Origin: Metaphire vulgaris
Taxonomy: Eukaryota; Annelida; Clitellata; Crassiclitellata; Megascolecidae
Length of the DNA: 64,000 nucleotides
Reading direction: 5' to 3'
Assembly (NCBI GenBank): GCA_018105865.1
Contig: CM030840.1
Coordinates: 9,909,794-9,973,793 of the forward strand
This document shows, in pieces, positions 1 through 13,080 of this stretch; the stretch's first letter is position 1; every line of letters starts with the position of its first letter. Both the position numbers and the translations under genes were made by a program. The notes under the pieces are model-generated. The model did not search any database and was not told the DNA's origin. It saw only the letters and a list, made by a program, of their open reading frames with translations.

Positions 1-228
1 AGTAAAATCAACTGGTCTTTAAGCACTTTTGTGTACCAACTTTAAATATATATAATAATATAATAACGGCACTAAAAATTTTAATTAGGACTATATAAAT
101 AAACTGAATTGGATACCAATATCAGTGTCCTAACATTTAATTCTGTTTCCAAAGTATTTGCATATGAAGAGTCTTTAATAATATTTAAGTAAATAGTGTA
201 ATGCTCCAGATATAATATAATCAAACAC

Positions 229-468
229 TTTCTATATACCATTTTCCCAATTAATACGGTGCCAAGTTAGTTAAAATTTAATTATTCAATAACACATCTG
301 ATGCCCATAAGACATTAGTTGTGTGAATCAGTATTGCAGCCTGTAGCCTTTCTATATGCCATTTTCCCAATTAATATGGTGCCAAGTTAGTTAAAATTTA
401 ATTATTCAATAACACATCTGATGCCCATAAGACATTAGTTGTGTGAATCAGTATTGCAGCCTGTAGCC
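229..468. repeat. Tandem duplication, 2 x 120 bp
   Basis: Two adjacent 120-base units (229-348 and 349-468) are nearly identical, differing at a few bases such as ATATACC against ATATGCC. They lie in the intron downstream of the last visible DDX3 exon. No coding potential is seen. The near identity points to a recent local duplication. Confidence 0.85.
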
Positions 469-546
469 TGATTAAACAGATTTGCCCGTAGACTATGATT
501 ACTATTTCTCATAGTCTATACATAGTAATCTATTATCACAAAGTCA

Positions 547-774
<228 letters not shown>

Positions 775-794
775 TCATAAGACATGACATTGGG

Positions 795-1022
795 ATGAAA
801 ACAAAACTAAGAATTCTCAACACTTGTGTAATACCAATATTAATTTATGGATGTGAATCTTGGACCATAAAAAAAGAATTGGAGAAAAAATAATAGCAAC
901 AGAAAATAAATGGCTTAGAAGAATACTACGGATTGGATACAAAAAACATATAACAAATGAAGAAGTTAGAGAGAGAGAACACTGCAACCAAGCATCATGG
1001 AAGTCATCAGAAAGAGAAGATT
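795..1022 (+). mobile_element. RTE-like non-LTR retrotransposon fragment, left part (split)
   Basis: Conceptual translation gives LRILNTCVIPILIYGCESWT, then after a frame change NKWLRRILRIGYKKHITNEE. This is the typical region after the RT domain in RTE-type and related endonuclease/RT proteins. It is interrupted at 1023-1024 by a DNA element and resumes at 3252 with KWTGHIQW. Frameshifts show it is dead. It belongs to the same family as the fragment at 42430-42850. Confidence 0.75.
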
Positions 1023-1024
1023 TA

Positions 1025-3249
1025 CCGTATTTGCACGATTATTACCCGCACACGTACATAACCCGCATACGTGTATAACCCGCGGAAAATTACGAATTAT
1101 GTTCCAACGTCCCAGCATAAGCTGCACGCGAATATAACCCGCACGCGAATATAACCCGCATTTACTAGTCTTCAGGCATTTGAAGGTTTTGACGCCATGA
1201 TGTACGGCATGTACCGGTAAGTAAAATCGTGTGGATTTATATAGCGCTTTGGGCATAGTACAGCAGTAGCTGCTTATTCTCATACTCTTAGCTTTTCTTA
1301 ACGGGCAACGGTCAATATATCCGAAGGGCAGAGCCTCACACCATGTTTCCTTCCTAAGTTTTCACCCAAATTAAGTAAAACACTCTAAAATTGTATTTTC
1401 CTATCTATTTCTGACAATAAACCGCTAACCGTGTAATTTAGTAAAATTCTTACGATACGGGAATTATTTGTACCGAAATGCTTGGTTGCACGGAAAAATT
1501 TTGCCAATGGACGTATGAAGTGCCATATTTACTCTCTTTATTAAAAGAAAATAGCCTACTTTGCTCTAATTTGGACAATAATATGCCTATTTTATGGACC
1601 ATAGCGATATAAGAGGAGCGATATTAGAGGTTGCTGCACATAAACTAATTATTTTCGCATAGATACTACACCACGGTAATAAAGTAACTGCTGCCATCTA
1701 GGGTCCATCCATTTAGTACGTACTCACTCAGGGGAAGGGGTTTGGGATTTAGGAGATTTTGCGTACGGGGAGGGGAGGAGTCTACTGAATACGTACGTAC
1801 TCACAAATTTATAAATAGCCTATGTACCAATTAAAAAACCGCTGAGGCAGAAGACTGGCAACTTCACACAAACATTAGATTTGAACACAATTACATTCCC
1901 ACTGTCAAGCAAACAAATTTATATATAGCCTAAGTAACAATTAAAAAACAATTACTCTCTCACGGTCAAGCAAAGGATGGCGACTCCGATACTCCCATAC
2001 TCCCAAGCATTGTTCCCACGGTTATTATATAATTTGACGGCAGACATAGAAAACTATTATTTAATAGTCAGCCTAAAACATCATCCAGCCTAGTCAGCCT
2101 AAAACATCATCATCATCGTAGTCGCCGTTGTCGCCATTAACATCATCAAACGGGTGCGAATGGCCAGACAAACAAGATTCCTATTTCCGAGACTTCTATA
2201 GCGCCACAACATGGCCAAAGGCGCTTTGAAAACATCGGCATTGTCAATGACGAACGTATGATGATCTTGAAAGTCCGCTTTTATGAAACTCCAGTTGAAG
2301 TAAGTAAGCAAACGCGGAGAATTTGAATTTTTTAATATACGGCTATAATAATAATAATAATAATAATAATGTGATTTTAAGTGGTTTAGGAGACTTAGCC
2401 TGTGTGAAAACTTCTGGTTACTGAAATCTATGGGCGTAATGGCCGCTCGTCTACCGGAGATGCTATCCTTACCATTAGGCTTTCAAAACTCTGATTTTTA
2501 GATAATTAACAGCCATCCAACAATAAAAGCCCCTAAATATGATCCTAAATAATTCAGGAAGTGAGCGAAAGCGGCGATTCAGCCACTGGGTCGTATATTT
2601 CATGAGTTATGACTGATTTTTGATGAAGCTTATAATGCGACCATGGGACCGCTTTCAAAACACTTCGTTTGTGCACTTATTGCACCTTTCTGCACAAATC
2701 CACCCTTGTAGAACGATGCACCGACATTTATTCTGCAATTGTATGCGTAAATAAGATTTTTATAACGATTATTTAAGCAGTTATAACCCTATTTGCACCG
2801 GCGTGGTGAATGTGGTTTGACTAAATTACGGCTCGCCTAATCTCTTCTTCTAGGCCGCTTTAAGGCCCACTTGAGCTATCAGTCAAAAGTTTCATGGCTT
2901 TCTGACTCAAAATTTGTAATAGTTAAGATCTATTTCGCTTTAATTATTTAGATATTTATAATCGAAATGTCAATGGGGTTTTATCACTATGGCCAATCAT
3001 CACGCGTCTCCCCTTGGTCACATGACTAAATTAATGGCATCCCGGCTACCATTGGACGAGGTCCCATAAACTTAGATCACTGTCGCTGTTTCATTCGGTA
3101 AAGCCTCCCAATCGTCTTGTACCGCATTTGTGTGACTTCCTACTAGTTTTAAGTTTCCAGTATAACCCGCATACGAATATACCCCGCAAGGGGGGGCTGC
3201 GGTTTGTAAATTCTTGTATTACCCGCGGGTAATAATCGTGCAAATACGG
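1025..3249. mobile_element. 2.2-kb non-autonomous DNA transposon, TA target (Tc1/mariner-pogo-like), copy 1
   Basis: The ends are inverted repeats: CCGTATTTGCACGATTATTA at 1025 is matched by its reverse complement ending at 3249. Both sides carry TA. Removing the element rejoins the flanking RTE-like reading frame as R-F-K-W-T-G-H, which supports the boundaries. Just inside both ends are repeats of ACCCGCATACG-type motifs. The interior holds an old L2-like 3' tail (about 1206-1290) and a CR1-like 3' tail with (TAA)n (about 2345-2420). No transposase ORF is visible. A second, diverged copy is at 26864-28900. The superfamily is inferred only from the TA target and the ends. Confidence 0.85.
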
Positions 3250-3251
3250 TA

Positions 3252-3530
3252 AATGGACTGGACACATACAATGGAAGAAATAAGAAACCCAAAACGAATT
3301 TTCAACTACAAACCAGAAGGAAGAAGATCTAAAGGAAGACCGAAAAGACGATGAGTGGACGAATTGGAAGAGGATCTGCACATGGCAGGGCTGAATCTCA
3401 ATGGAAAAACTGACGGAAGACACCGAATGACTTTGGAAGAAATAGTAAAGGACAGAGAACTTTAGAGATATGTCATGGAGAAGGCAATAGCTGGACATAG
3501 CTGGAGGATGAAGACCTGACCTGACATAAT
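3252..3530 (+). mobile_element. RTE-like fragment, right part
   Basis: This continues the fragment interrupted at 1022. In broken frames it reads WTGHIQWKK, then KPEGRRSKGRPKRR, then VDELEEDLHMAGLN, the C-terminal signature of RTE-type retrotransposon proteins. An in-frame stop follows PKRR. It ends near GACCTGACCTGACAT, with no clear poly-A or microsatellite tail. Confidence 0.75.
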
Positions 3531-4366
3531 TCAACTTTAGATATAGTCAGTATACTTAAGCCTCAATAGTGAGATTCTCTCCAATTTCAACCAAAGCTGA
3601 TCTGAAGATATGAAAGTTAATGAATAAACGAATGAATGGTTTAACCTTTGTAATGCAACCTGTTTATTTTCCTTTATCTCACAACCTGGGGGACAAATTA
3701 CCCCTGTGTATTTTGTGTAAATATTGACCTAACAGCATGTCAAAGAAAAGAAGTATTAATCACTGACAACAAGAAGCAATAGAGCCATATTGGAAAAGAA
3801 TTTGAATTGTTATGGCTGTCTGAATGTTTCTATTCTCTTCTTCTTCTTTCTTCATGTGCCATGTATTGCTATGTCGGCGATCATGGATTTCCACTCTTCT
3901 CTGTTTCTGGTTTTCCTTATCATTTCAATGTTGTCTCTGGCTCTTATTGCTTCTTTTAGGCTGCTCGTGTATAAGTTGAGAAATTTATGCCTTAAAATTC
4001 ACTTTAAAACGGCATGTCGACTTATCTGCGAGTCAATGCAATTTTCCAAAGAATTTTTGTGAAGAAACACAATTCCTAATGCATTACAGTGTCAAGCCAT
4101 GTTGTGTATATTTAAAGATGCGTCAGTCAAACGGGTGTGGGCATCTGGCTCCTCCTTTCTCAACTGAGCACAGTTAAGCAGTGAGAGATTGGGTCAATCA
4201 AATTCCATTCAGAGTACAACAGACATTGTGGACAACAGATACAGTACCTCAAGCCAATGACCGTTGGCCTGTAAACAGATTGGAGACGGCGGGAGGGCAA
4301 GGCAATTAAATACCAAAGGCAGGCCAGGAACCCTTCTTTTGCATACAGGTCAAGTAGGCGTGGCTA

Positions 4367-7300
4367 CATGACGTCACTGGTTGATTGGAGCGACTGTTGC
4401 TACTGAGAAACAGCAAGACAGTATCTAAGAATGTAAATGGTTCCCTTTCTTTTTATAACTAACTTATTTCTGAAACTTCACAGACGTTTCGAAATACCAA
4501 CCATCTTCCTGTATGAATCTGGTGTAGCTGGTTTTGTAGCTGATTTTGTAAAAGTTTAGATTGAAAACGTTACCTATAAGCAAGAGAATGGTCAAATGGA
4601 GGCCCTATGTAAGAATGTTTTAGTTTGTTTAATTGTCGATTGTTTATCGTTTATTTGCGTTGACACATCACATTATAGTGTTGACATGTTCAAAATAAAG
4701 ATACTAGTCTTATAAAAAAATCAGTTACGAAAACAGCGTTCAATAAAGTCTTGATCTGTAAGGAAAGCAATTACTGATTATCACTGCATAATGAACATGA
4801 GAAAGTGCAGGTATTGTAGAGTGCGAATAATAATGAAAAATTTATAGAAAGTGTGAATATTGAAATTGCTAATTAATTGATTATCGGATACAATGCTTAG
4901 TAAAACGAACAGAATTATAGATAATTTGTAGTCAATATAAGGTTTAATGATGTAAATAAAAGATACTAAAAGGGAGTAAACTCCCAACAGTAGGCACCTT
5001 TAATAAGTGTTTTTCTAGCCACCTTGACATCGGGGGGAATTATGAAATGTTGGGGGTGCGAGGTCTAAGTCTCCAAAAACCTCGACAAGTAAGTATAAAA
5101 GACAGGTTATCTTCCTTTTAAAATGGGCTGACAACCAGCCAAATATTTTGAATGGATGTGGGATTTTCATACTTCTGAGGGTCAACTTGTGAAACGTTAT
5201 TCTTCCCCCATGTTGACGCCAGATTTACACCACTACATGTAAGTAACAGTTAGATGGTATTAAAGCAGACAAATATATTTAGTTGCAGTAGTAAACAAAG
5301 GAGTGAAAGTCTGCTAATTATAAAGCAGTTTTCTACGTAAGTAATGCAACGTCTTAATTGCGAAGCGCCAAAACACTACAAAACACTACACAACATTTAA
5401 AAATGTAATCCTAAATATGTGTTCCAGGTTAAATCAGGCGTGAAATCTAAGAAGTTACTTTCCTCATTTTCCTTTTGATGGTTAGTTTCTTGTTGGTGAG
5501 CTGGCGATTCATTAGGCGCAACCGAATGAAGGTCCGTGTCCGCACAAAACAGCGGATAGCAGCAGCTGGCATGTGTGAGTACTTCCTAATCAGCATATAG
5601 ATGAGTCGCTTCGTGACACCGCTCAGTGTCTGCAGTCCATGGCCGTGAAAATGCTTAAAGTCGTTTTCCATAGAAAGGACAACATTAAACCAATCGACTG
5701 ACGGTTCCCGAAGACCTCCGCGAGTTATGGTCTGCAACCACCTGTTGCTGCTGCTGCTATTGGGAGCCGGGTTCGATTGTGTTGGTGCCATTAAACTGCC
5801 AAGATGTTGGTGTTCTTTCCCGAATTTAAAAGCAACCCAGCCGGCGATGTAGTAGAGTGCATCTCTTGTTATCCCGTCAAGTGAAACCGGATTCGATTTG
5901 GAATTTGTGATAATTTCTACCGGCTGGTCTTCTTGGTCAATGTCATTCAGAATCGCGAGGACGTCCTCCGCCGAAAGTTCGGTCAGTGTTTCATCGTACT
6001 CGCAAGTCTGCAGCCCACTGATGGCTTCAACATTCGGGACAATCTTTGCATCGCTGATTAGGTCAACAGTCACAAACGCATCCTTTTGTAAATCCAGTTC
6101 AATGTCCCTTTTGACGTTGGAATTACCAAGTTCTACGGAATTCAGAGAAATAAGCAGAAGTCGAAAGCGTTGTTTAACAGACGTTGGGGTTGGGTGATCG
6201 TAGTGACGACCCAAACCGCGAATTTGTGAAAAAAAGTTCTCGAGACAATCTTGGTTAAGCCGAGCCGTTAATATATACTGAACACCGTAATCACGGCGCA
6301 GTTGTCGGTACAGTCCTTTAAGGGCGGCTATAGACATGAGGAAACCCCTTTGAAAGGGGAGAAGAGACTGCTTCCCGACAACAGTTAAGCCGGACAGCAC
6401 ATCACTCATCGTCTCTAGAATTAGATCCTGCGCGTCTACATTCAGACCGTATGCACTAGTGCTGGCAAACTTTCCTTCCTCATGTCGTGTGTTCATAAGA
6501 TCGAATGCATCATTAACCAACGTGAAAAAATCAGCCATTGCTGTTTAGTGAGGCATGCTGTATTTGATCGCTGCTGCTGTTGTACTTGAAAAAAGTTGTA
6601 CCGCCAGGCGGACGTTTTGGCGCTGCATTCCCATGACATTCAGATGGATAGGCTGCAGTCGGTAGGCTACTTTAACTTCATCACTATCAGTATCCATTAC
6701 AGTTTGAATGTCATTTTTGTGAAAGATGGTTCCACTTGACATTTTGAAACCACTGTCAATGAAATGGTTGCGCAAAAGCTTCAGCGCGTGAGGAATGTCA
6801 GCGAAACACCAAATTTCTCGGTTAGGAGCCACTGGGTTGGAAAATGAGGGACTGCTCTCAGATACGCCAAAATTCTTCAACAGCCCTCGATTGCAACCGG
6901 CCATGTCGCACACACAAGCCACTACTGGATAGCCAATGTGCTCAATACTGGTGATTACGCCTTTGATTCGGTCACCAGTAAGAGTTACGTCAAAATCGTA
7001 GTAGATGGGCTGCTTCCAGTTGTCCATGAGTCCTCGTATCATAAAGACGAGAACCTTGCTGTGGGGACCGACAATTCTATCCTCCTTCGCATCGTAACTC
7101 ATACGCTGGTCAACACTCATCTCATCAAAGCTCAGAACGCAGACGCATCGCCATTCAGTTAAGTTCCTGCTTTTGACTTTAAGCAGGTCCATTGCAAACT
7201 CACACATGCCAGCATGACAGCCAAAGCCACTAACCCACTTTTTGAGGGTGGTCAGACCGGGTAGCGGCAGTTTCTTCATGTTGCGCATGTAACTGTACGC

Positions 7301-8174
7301 CTTTCGAGAAGTAACGCGAAGTTCTAGCACACTATGTCCTCTTGACCATTCAGTGCTAAACTTCCCACTCTTCAGACATGCAATCTGCCCAGGACTAAAA
7401 ATCGTAGCAACTCTGCGAGCCACTATTTCATTTTTTTGCACGACTTTTTACTTTCCTTAGACATTTTTTGCCAGAACTTGACTCGAGCAAGAAGTAGTCT
7501 CTTCTGCCTAATGTTGTGGTTTTTAAGTGACTCCACTTCTTGCTTCAAATTCGCCACTTCTTGTCAGAGTGTTTCACAATGTAAGCAAGGGCTGCATTCT
7601 GGTTCTTTCATAAACAGTTGTTTGGAAGATGATGAAGTCATGTCTAGCTCGTTGGCTGTTGTTAGCTCCCCGACCATCGCACGTGATTGTCTTCTAGCAG
7701 CTCTCATGCTACGACTGGGTGATTTGACTTGCGAGATTTTGGTTGGCAGATTCCTCGTTGGCACTGCTTCTGGTTTTAGCACACGTCTGGGTTTCGTGCC
7801 CATCAGTTTGCTTTGTAAATCCCTCTCGAAATAGTCCTCAGTGAAGTGTCTAGAACAGATTCTTGAAAATGTCACATTAAATTTGTCCTTACGATAGCAC
7901 CGTTTAATCCACGTTCTACACAGTGAGGCATCTTTCGGATATCGATGGAATGAAACGCTGCTCTGAACATCTGTCTTCCACGTGTTATTACAATTTGCAA
8001 CGGCACAATTTTGAGGCATTTTATCACATATACACTTAGCCTTACTGTCTATATACTAACTTTTATCAACAAATATAAAAATAACTGTATTCCTTAATAT
8101 TACAAAGGCTAGCTGTATTCCTTTAACATTGCAAAAGGCTGGCTGGCTGTTCCGAATCAACCACTGACGTCATA
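4367..8174 (-). mobile_element. P-element-like DNA transposon, full length
   Basis: About 3.8 kb is bounded by inverted repeats: ATGACGTCACTGGTTGATT starting at 4368 is matched in reverse (ATGACGTCAGTGGTTGATT) ending at 8173, 18 of 19 positions. It encloses a THAP-type transposase on the minus strand. About 1 kb of non-coding sequence lies between the transposase stop and the left end. An 8-bp target duplication, expected for P elements, could not be read clearly, so the outermost bases are uncertain. It sits in the DDX3 intron between exons 14207-14342 and 553-734, in the same orientation as the gene. Confidence 0.8.
5447..8019 (-). pseudogene. P-element/THAP9-like transposase, broken
   Basis: The product would cut and paste its own element. 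The N-terminus is a THAP zinc-binding DNA domain: C5, C10, C55, H58 (RICSRHF), W37 and an AVPT box at residues 85-88. A TGA at 7566-7564 follows codon 151, then a Lys/Glu-rich segment likely to form a coiled coil (about 7563-7440). A frame change, most simply in the seven-T run at 7431-7437, leads into the RNase H-like core. Candidate catalytic residues are all present: D in LSFDEM, D in CFADIPHALKLLRN, and E in DCLENFFSQIR, with the GTP-binding insertion between. A single TAA at 6547-6545 splits the last two blocks, which are otherwise in the same frame. Only three lesions in about 850 codons suggests recent death. Confidence 0.9.
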
Positions 8175-8334
8175 ATGGGCGGGGTTTGAGATAATGAGGC
8201 AGCAGTACATCAAAGTTGACCAGCCTCTTAGTATTAAACAGTCTTGGCGGGAGGAGGGGGGAATGGTTGGGAGGGGGGAGGGAGGGGGAGGCTGTCTGTT
8301 TGACCGCGCGTGCGACCTTGGCCTCTGTGTAACA

Positions 8335-9728
8335 CAGCGGTTCTCAACCTGTGGGTCGCGACCCCACGGGGGTCGAATGACGATTTGTCAGGGGTCGCCC
8401 GAGACCATCAGAAAAATGGGGTTGTTTCTTTTCTTGTTATTGTACAAAATGTCCTCAGTGGTAGTTACGATGTGCTATAGTTGTCTTACTATAATTGTCA
8501 TTCGAGGATAGACATGCATGGAGACAATTAACCTCTCAAGTGGGCGCAACGTCGCTCCGACGTCGGCCGCCGCCGTTCGCTATTTGGGCGCAACGTCGCT
8601 CAGACGTCGTGTAGTTTCGTAGCGTTTCGTTATTTGGGCACAACGTCTGAGACACGTCCAATGCTATATATCTCTTTAGTATCTATCCATTCGATAGATG
8701 GTAGCTCGATTTTAGCTAGTGTTGCCACCCTAAGCAAGGAAAATAGGCCTTATTCGACCGAGAGTCGGATTATTGGCTTTGAAAAGAGACATTTATAGGG
8801 TTTGAAAAATGATAACTACGTCAAATTGGGTCCGATCTTCAAAATTTTTGAACTATTCTGTTCCTATTACACTTTTCTACAACTTTGTCGCTCACACTAG
8901 GGGGGTCACCGCTGAAATTTTTTTGCTATTGAGCTTTGAAAAAAAAATTTTTTTGAGGGGGTCCGATTTTAAGCTGTAGAGTGGACCCTACCCCAAAAAT
9001 TTTTTGGGGGCACGGATGGTTAGAAAGAACAATAAAAATTCTAAACAACGGTGCAAACCTCATCTTTTTAGCTTCTATATAGCCTGAAATATACTAAGAT
9101 GTTCGCCTTTTCAGATTGAAAAATTTTCGCAAAATGTTCATTTCTCGGAGCAATGAGTTCTGGGGTTTGAAAAGCGATAACTACCCCAAATTGGGTCCGA
9201 TCTTCAAAATTTTTGAACTATTCTGTTCCAATTATATCCGCCTAGAACTTTGCCGCTCACATTAGGGGGGTCACCGCTGAAAACGTTTTGCTATTGAGCT
9301 TTGAACAAAATTTTTTAAAAACCTTGGGGAGGGGCCCTATTTTAGGCTGTAGGGTGGACCCCACCCCAAAATTTTCTTTTTGGCACGGATCGTTAGAAAG
9401 AACAAGAAAAGTGCTAAACAACGGCGCAAACCTCATTTTTCTAGCTTCTATATAGCCTGAAATATGGTAAATTTAAAACTTATATGTTTACATTTTCATA
9501 TAAACGCCTTAACCCAAAATTAATTACCCAGACTGGGGAGGGTTTGTAAAATTTTATTCCCCTGTTAAAGGGTTAAATAATAACGATTTCGAACATTGTT
9601 ATTGTCGTAGCATTATTATTTTTAGCAGTTTACATTGTGAACGAAAATGATTTAACCGTTGGGGGGTCGCCACATCATGGGTAATTGAATTAAAAGCGTC
9701 GCGGCACTATAAAGGTTGAGAACCGCTG
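8335..9728. mobile_element. hAT MITE with 8-bp target duplication, hosting a piggyBac-like copy
   Basis: The element starts CAGCGGTTCTCAACC and ends in the reverse complement GGTTGAGAACCGCTG. It is flanked by perfect 8-bp direct repeats GTGTAACA (8327-8334 and 9729-9736), the hAT hallmark. Subtracting the nested piggyBac-like element (8532-9572) leaves about 350 bases with no transposase. The GGGTCGCGACCC sequence next to the end is typical of a widespread animal hAT group. Confidence 0.92.
8532..9572. mobile_element. piggyBac-like non-autonomous element, copy A
   Basis: It is flanked by TTAA on both sides (8528-8531, 9573-9576), with ends CCTCTCAAGTGGG and CCCTGTTAAAGGG in inverted orientation. 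The first 130 bases hold three units at about 45-50 bp spacing, each starting TGGGCGCAACG or a near copy and carrying a GACGTC-type palindrome. Two imperfect direct repeats of about 350 bp follow (about 8818-9085 and 9176-9465), each including AAATTGGGTCCGATCTTCAA and TAGCTTCTATATAGCCTGAA. No ORF remains. It is nested in an hAT element and shares its layout with copies B and C. Confidence 0.85.
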
Positions 9729-9739
9729 GTGTAACACAA

Positions 9740-12100
9740 ATACTTTTGACCTGTAAACAGCATGGAGACATTGGGAGGGGGAGGTGAGGAGAGCGGCTGT
9801 CTGTTTGACCACACGGGCGACCTCTGTGTACCACAAATAGGCCTACTTTTGACCTGTCCGGCCGTCTGTTGACTCAATTTCAGTGCAGATCGGCTATTAT
9901 TAGACAATTCAACATATCTGTAAGCTACTAAATTTCCTTTTCGACTTATATGCAGATTATAGCAAATTACAGAACTTTTTACCAAAAAAAACATGGTCGA
10001 CCTATCTGTGAGGTCAACTTTACAGCGAGTACCTACAGTAATATATTTGATGAAGTACTCTTAATATTTAAAAAAATTTTGACGTGTCTAATTATATTGA
10101 TATTTTTTTGCAATTTTATGGGCCAAAATTTCAGAATATTCTTTCCAATCTAAGTATTCATTTATTGTTATGCCTAAGAATTTTGTTGACTTACTTTGAG
10201 TTCAAGATTATGAATTTTAATTTTTTTACAGTTTGTCATCAGTGGTTTTTAGGGGGTATGAAATATAATGTATGATGAATTGTTTACATTTAATGATAGT
10301 TTATTTATACAAAACCAGTTTGAGATACTACTCAGTTCTTTGTTTATTAGTTCAATTGGTACATTAAGATTAAATTACAGAAACTATACAAATATATTTT
10401 TATAATGCAATTTACTGCATGATTTGAATAAACCTCATATATACTGTATGATGTACATGTATGAAAGAATACTTCATGAATTAGAAAACACACAAAACAT
10501 TCTTAAGTCTTGATAAGCGAAAATCAATTGACCGAGTAGCGAATCTAGCAATCATGTATCAACAGAATGGAAAAGTAATAAACAAACCATAGATACTAAA
10601 TGTCTATAGATCATTTACTTTAAACAAGTTAAAGTAAATCCATTCACAAATTGAATAAGTCCAGATTCTTATTTTTAAAAAAACTAATGACTTTGCATGT
10701 TCTGGAAGAAGCTGGTTATGTAAATCTCTTATTAAATTGTGAGTAGGAAATTCTAAGGAGATATATTTAAAATAGGGAAAATGTAATAGTTGACTTATAT
10801 AGACATCGCCAAGCGAGTCGCTCTCACTTTCATAAAGGAGAAGTATTGTACGAATAACCTTCTCCCTTATAGAATGGCGGAGAACCGCTAGCCCCCACAA
10901 AAAGTACCTCTTCGCATTAAGTTAAGACTGCCTAGGGCCTAATCATATAAAAATCCAAGAAGTCGACTCGTCAACAAGATGGTCTGCCAGAATCAGCACT
11001 TTCGTCTCGAGAAATCGCTTCTACGCTTCATCCCGATGGAAGCCAAGCAGCCTTCTGGTGGTCGACCTCACTTCAAAGAGGGTCACGAAGTCGCTCCTGT
11101 TCCAACTCTTTCTTCATTCTGACATCGTCTTCAGCGTCAGAAAAAAATTATCAGGTACTGTGCTATTCATTATCCTCGTCGCTCAATCAAATCTCGCTTA
11201 CATTGAGAGAAGCGAGATCATCATCTTCTTCGTCACCGTCATCTCCTGTGATCTTCACTACATGTTCCTCTGCGTTCTAGTCCCATAGAACATTTCCTCA
11301 TCGCGCCATCAAGCCATAATCGTCACCGTTATTCCTGTTTCACTCTCGCTCGACGATTCCTTCAGTTTCAAGGCTAAATTCACTGGGAAATTCTTCGCTT
11401 TCAAGTCAAAATTCTGCTTCGTCGACCTGATAATTACTTAAGACGGAATTCAAGTCAATTTCTCAATTCCTCTCGCCTTGACAATTCGTTATTCTGTGGA
11501 ACTTGAGATGCGTCATGTTTCCTTCAGAATTCATTCAAATACTTTCTTCGTCAAAACGTCTGTCGATAAATCCTCCTCATCATCATCATTATCCTCCATC
11601 ACACCGATACTGAACGATGAAATTAACAAGATGTCTCCACGAAGTCCTCTCCTATTTGTCTGTTTTCAGTTACGACTATTCAATAGCATTTTTCCATAAT
11701 AATTAATTTTATTTGCTGTCTGTATGAATATGTTGTACGATCATTGATTGATAATTAATTCTAATTTTATGATGTATCTCATATCTGATCAGCGCTTGTA
11801 CGGCATTGCACTGTTTAGTAATTTATCTGCTAATTACTGAAATTTTGTTACTAGCTTAATTTTTATCAAAAATGTGGAAAATCACATGCTAAAATTTCCA
11901 TCCAGAAAAGATGTAAAATTTTCTAGCCCAAGAGACTTGAATGACGCACAATTTTGGACTAGTTTTGAGTGGAATCTAATTTTAGCGCCTACTAGGTTTG
12001 TGGATCAGTGCCATCTGTCTGGAATTTTCTCTAGGCATCTGTTCCAAATCTTTACTCATATGACCTGCTCTCCTCCCGCTCCTCCAAATGTCTTGCGTCC
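9740..12100. other. Intron sequence with no recognised feature
   Basis: No gene or bounded element was recognised. About 9740-9840 repeats a short G-rich segment also seen at about 8215-8330, on the other side of the hAT element. The stretch 10950-11700 is unusually rich in TC-containing short words and may be the non-coding end of an old element, but no ORF family or termini could be assigned. Confidence 0.5.
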
Positions 12101-12329
12101 GCGTGTGCCTCTGTCTTGGTCAGTTTTGCGCCTTTGGTCCACTTTCTATCTGTTCGACTTGTGGTTTTAGAATATCTGCATCTGTGTGTTGATCTAAATT
12201 CATCGGAGGATTATTCCTTACCTTAATCTCTGCGCAGCTGTCCATAGGCCATAGGTCATGTTCTGCTCTTGATTGCTGTTGCCGTATCTCGGAAATTCTG
12301 CTGCCTGAGTGTTGGTCTAGATTTCTCTG

Positions 12330-12960
12330 ATGATCATCCCCTCATTTTCAACACCTGTCCATAATCCATAGACATGAGTTGTTCTGCCGTGGCTCCGATA
12401 TCTGCTTGGTAGAAGTCATTTGCTGAGACTTAATTAGATGGTCTAAACAGCTGTCGAGTTTGGCAATGATAATCCCCGGCCTGGAGACAATAGCTATTCC
12501 TCCGTGATTGGTATAGCGAGCATTGTCGAGTCCCCGGCGGGATAGTGCGTGCTGCTTCGATAACATTCAGACCTATGCTGCAAAGTCTCTTCACAGCGAC
12601 GCAATCGGAATGTTCATGCCAAGATTCTACAAGCGCTAAGACAGCCAGCCGATAATCTGTAAAGAGGTCCGGAACGTTCTCAGTCTTATTGTTCATAGAG
12701 TGGATATTCAACAATCCCAGTCTAAGTTCAATTCTTGGATACTACAGCGATGGTCTTAGATGGTTCGTTGGCTTGACCTGTACGATGGTCTGACCATTTC
12801 TGTGTGAATGCTCGTGAACCAATCTGATCGAGATCGATCTCCGAATCCTCTGTCCTGCTCTGCATCCCTGAGCCCTCCTCTTCCGGAAGGGAGATGGCTG
12901 AGAAAGGCGATCGAGCCGGCGACGAATAAGTACCGAGAGACGCCAGGATGGACCGGAACA
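12330..12960 (-). mobile_element. L2-like retrotransposon fragment, N-terminal endonuclease part
   Basis: The minus-strand translation contains LLNIHSMNNKTENVPDLF, YRLAVLALVESWHEHSDCVA and LNVIEAARTIP. This aligns by eye with the start of the APE-type endonuclease of the nearly full-length element at 29250-32872 (LLNICSLNNKTENV, LTETWHENSDAVA, LNVVEAARTIP). Frame breaks follow, and no RT domain is attached on this side. It is a truncated, inactive copy. Confidence 0.8.
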
Positions 12961-12972
12961 GGAACGAAGATC

Positions 12973-13080
12973 CAGCTCAGTTTAACATTGAGATCAGTTT
13001 AACATTAAGCAGCTCAGTTTAACATTAAGCACAAACAGCTCAGTTTAACATTAAGATCCAGGAGCTCAGTTTAACATTGC
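12973..13080. repeat. Minisatellite of AGTTTAACATTAAG units
   Basis: Five copies of a CTCAGTTTAACATTAAG-type word occur in about 108 bases, separated by spacers of different lengths (none, AGCAG, CACAAACAG and others). The words are nearly identical while the spacers vary, which is not simple slippage of one fixed unit. It lies upstream of the endonuclease fragment in that element's orientation and may be its 5' untranslated region. Confidence 0.8.
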
